From Filomicrobium sp. (GTDB lineage Bacteria > Pseudomonadota > Alphaproteobacteria > Rhizobiales > Hyphomicrobiaceae): a stretch of 42,038 nt of DNA. Below, one piece after another: positions 40,256-42,038 of this stretch. The position numbers and the translations under genes are program-made. How positions within the stretch are numbered: the stretch's first letter is position 1; each line of letters begins with the position of its first letter. The notes under the pieces were generated by a model that made no database searches, was not told the DNA's origin, and worked only from the letters and a program-made list of their open reading frames with translations. The stretch spans positions 20,991 through 63,028 of the forward strand of contig NZGY01000158.1 of the NCBI GenBank assembly GCA_002689605.1, read 5' to 3'.

Positions 40256-42038
40256 CTACGTCGCCTGTTTTTTTGACGCGCTCTTCTCACCGTCTTGATC
40301 CGCTTTGGCCGGGGCCTTCTTCTTCACACGATTTACAATTACCGGCTTATACGTGGCATTGCGAAGGGCCATCAAACGCGCTGCGTCTTCGGAGACTTTG
40401 TTACCTGACTTCGCGCCCGACCTACCCTGATTACCTTTTTGAGCAGCTTTCAGGGTAAGAAGCTCCTGCTCGGCCTTGGCGGCACGCAAGAGGGCCTGAT
40501 CGCGCTCGTCCTCCAACTCGCTGCGGATATCATCGATCTGCTGCTGGCTGTTCTCGAACTCGTCCTGGCGCTGTTTGAGTTCGGCTTCGGCAGCTTCCGC
40601 GCGCTCAATGGCTGCGTTGCGTTCGTTGATAGCCAAATCAAGGCCATCGGTATTTCCTGCCTTCTCTGTCAGGTGGCTCTTGAGCGCTTCCTTGCGCTGG
40701 TGCAGCTCAACTTCGAGAGAACCAATTTTCAGCTGCGCATTTTCGGCACGCCCCTCTGCATGGGCAAGCTTGGCATTCAATTCACTGCTTAAACGCTCCA
40801 GGTCACCAGCACCGGCTTCACTTGCCTGAATAGATTGCTTGAGTTCCGATTGGATCGACGCAAGTTGACGCTCGCGCTCTTGCAGATCGCTTTTCAGCGC
40901 AGCCAATCGACTCAAGGCTTCATCGCGCTCACTCGTGGCCTTCTCGATTTCTGCTTGCTGCCCTGAATTGGCTTCCTGCTCGTTCAGTTTCGCTTTTTCG
41001 AACTCGTCGATTCGAAGTTGTAGGATCGATAACTCAGCTTCAGCTGATTCAAGTTTCCTGTTGGCGTCATCACGTTCAAGCTCAACGGCCTCACGCTTTT
41101 CAGTCTCTTCAGAAATGGCTGCCGCATCGCTCGCATGCGATTGTTCGTCGTCGTCGAGGCGCAGACGAAGTTCTATCACTTGGGCCTGCAATGCCTCTGC
41201 GTTTTGGATTGCTTCGTCCCGCTCCTGTTGGAGGGCTTCTGTCGCCTGCGTGACCTGGAGATCGGCTTTGTTGCCGTCCTTCTGGAGCTGATCAAGCTTG
41301 GTGTAGAACTGGGTCCGCTCTATGTGTAGCTCGTCGATCTCTCGCTTAGCGTAGTCGCGCTCAGTTTCCAGTGCACGCAGCGCCTTTGTTTCTAACCTCA
41401 GTTTTGATTCAACTTCATTGCGCTGCTTCTGACTTGTTTCCAGCTCATCTCGTAGTTGCTCAAATTCAGCTTCCAGTGCACACTTGCCTGGTCATGCTCG
41501 GACTTGGCGGAGCTCAACAACTCATTCGCCTGCTGGAGCTCTTCAATTTTCTTATTGCTGTTCTGCTCTTGCTGCTCCAGCTTTGCCTTCAGCTGAACCA
41601 GCTCGTTCTTCTGCTCATCGATCAGGCCGTGCGCTTCTGAAACCTGGCTTTCCAGATCTTTGTGCTGCTTGACCCAGTTTTCACGCTCATTCTTAGCAGC
41701 CTGTCGCTGTTCTTTTTCTTCGCCAAGTTGATGCTCTAGATCTGCCTGGCTCTGTTCGTACTGCGCGATTTTCTGATGCAGCTCAGAGGTCTCATCGGTG
41801 AGGGCCTGAGCCTGCTCTGATGCTGCAGCGACTTCAGCCTTAGCCTGCTCCAATGCTTCAGCATGTTCGCTCTTGGCCTGCTCGTCTTCGTCTACTAAAT
41901 TGCGGAACCGATTAAGCTCTGCTTCAGCTTTCTCTGCCAACTCCCGAGCAACATCGCGCTCATCATCTGCTGCAGAGAGAGCTTGGTTCAATGCTTCAAC
42001 ATCGGCTTCAAGCTCGGCTGACCTCAACTGCAGGTCAT
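40256..42038 (-). pseudogene. Long coiled-coil protein, 5' end outside window, one internal frameshift
   Basis: Two track frames (41398-42027 and 40256-41191) form one protein of nearly 600 visible residues, almost all heptad-like coiled coil rich in Glu, Gln, Ala, Leu and Lys (SAELEADVEALNQALSAADD; later ELKQRQDEFENSQQQIDD). The frame changes near 41477-41487: after EHDQAS the sensible reading is ALEAEFEQLRDELETSQ, which needs one extra base. The 5' end is beyond 42038 and open. The C-terminus is basic (VKKKAPAKADQDGEKSASKK) and ends in a TAG just after an A7 tract. There is no ATPase motif, so it is not an SMC or Rad50 protein. A scaffold or cytoskeleton-like role is possible. Confidence 0.75.
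40268..40274 (-). other. A7 slippery tract in -1 phase before the stop of the coiled-coil frame
   Basis: The minus strand reads TC[A AAA AAA] CAG, so the heptamer A_AAA_AAA is in the X_XXY_YYZ phase of -1 frameshift sites such as that of dnaX. A purine-rich GGTGAG lies 11 bases upstream, like the Shine-Dalgarno-like stimulator of dnaX. A -1 shift replaces the last residues QAT by TGDVDGKSSPAAKKDRKEKR and leads into the PilZ frame, but stops at the TAG at 40191. A length error of one A in this run is the simpler reading. Confidence 0.5.

Noticed and set aside
1-42038. CRISPR array, prophage, insertion sequence or tRNA-flanked island
   Set aside because: No regularly spaced repeats, no transposase or integrase ORF and no tRNA were seen, so transfer of the catabolic region is not supported by this window.

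Overview
The window is a stretch of an alphaproteobacterial chromosome, most likely Hyphomicrobiales (Rhizobiales) or a close relative. The pointers are the alpha-type ribosomal protein L32, an mtgA-like gene immediately upstream of rpmF, a small YdcH/DUF465 protein, the abundance of CaiB/BaiF CoA-transferases, SDRs and MaoC hydratases, and a repeat whose translation reads VIPTQVGIQ. No tRNA, rRNA, CRISPR array, transposase, integrase or phage gene was seen. Codon use looks even across the window.

Bases 1-20850 are a dense catabolic region. A rightward block (2398-8031) holds a PhyH-type dioxygenase, a mesaconyl-CoA-hydratase-like MaoC protein, an acyl-CoA dehydrogenase, a CaiB/BaiF CoA-transferase, a cupin and an NAD-dependent epimerase/dehydratase: together a CoA-thioester pathway with an oxygenase entry step. 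It faces a leftward operon (12273-8038) of an SDR, a double CoA-transferase and a luciferase-like flavin oxidoreductase. Then come a divergent SDR, a lone xanthine-dehydrogenase-type molybdenum subunit, and a tight six-gene rightward operon (15782-20851): arylformamidase-like hydrolase, DehI-fold protein, Nu-class GST, signal-less NMT1/THI5-like binding protein, AHL-lactonase-like metallo-hydrolase and a MaoC-like double hotdog protein. The substrate is not evident from sequence.

Bases 20960-28800 are mixed: YdcH, a GNAT acetyltransferase, a broken GFA gene, a MaoC hydratase with a GMC oxidoreductase, and a three-gene unit of ECF sigma factor, membrane anti-sigma factor and an exported subtilase with a very basic helical region. 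Downstream is a candidate small RNA with three hairpins, each exposing a C-rich anti-Shine-Dalgarno-like loop, ending in a strong intrinsic terminator.

Bases 28846-39241 carry housekeeping and accessory genes: a short-chain prenyl diphosphate synthase, a broken mtgA, rpmF, a four-helix membrane protein, an EAL protein, a membrane-embedded lipase-like protein, a HpaI aldolase/TauD dioxygenase pair, an AbrB-family membrane protein and an amidase.

The right end (39828-42038, minus strand) encodes a long coiled-coil protein running off the window. It appears to have been fused to a C-terminal PilZ (c-di-GMP-binding) domain. The reading frame is broken by a frameshift near 41480, by a slip at an A7 tract placed exactly in -1 frameshift phase, and by a TAG inside the PilZ domain. 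With mtgA and GFA this makes three disrupted loci in 42 kb, so either gene decay or indel-prone sequencing must be considered.
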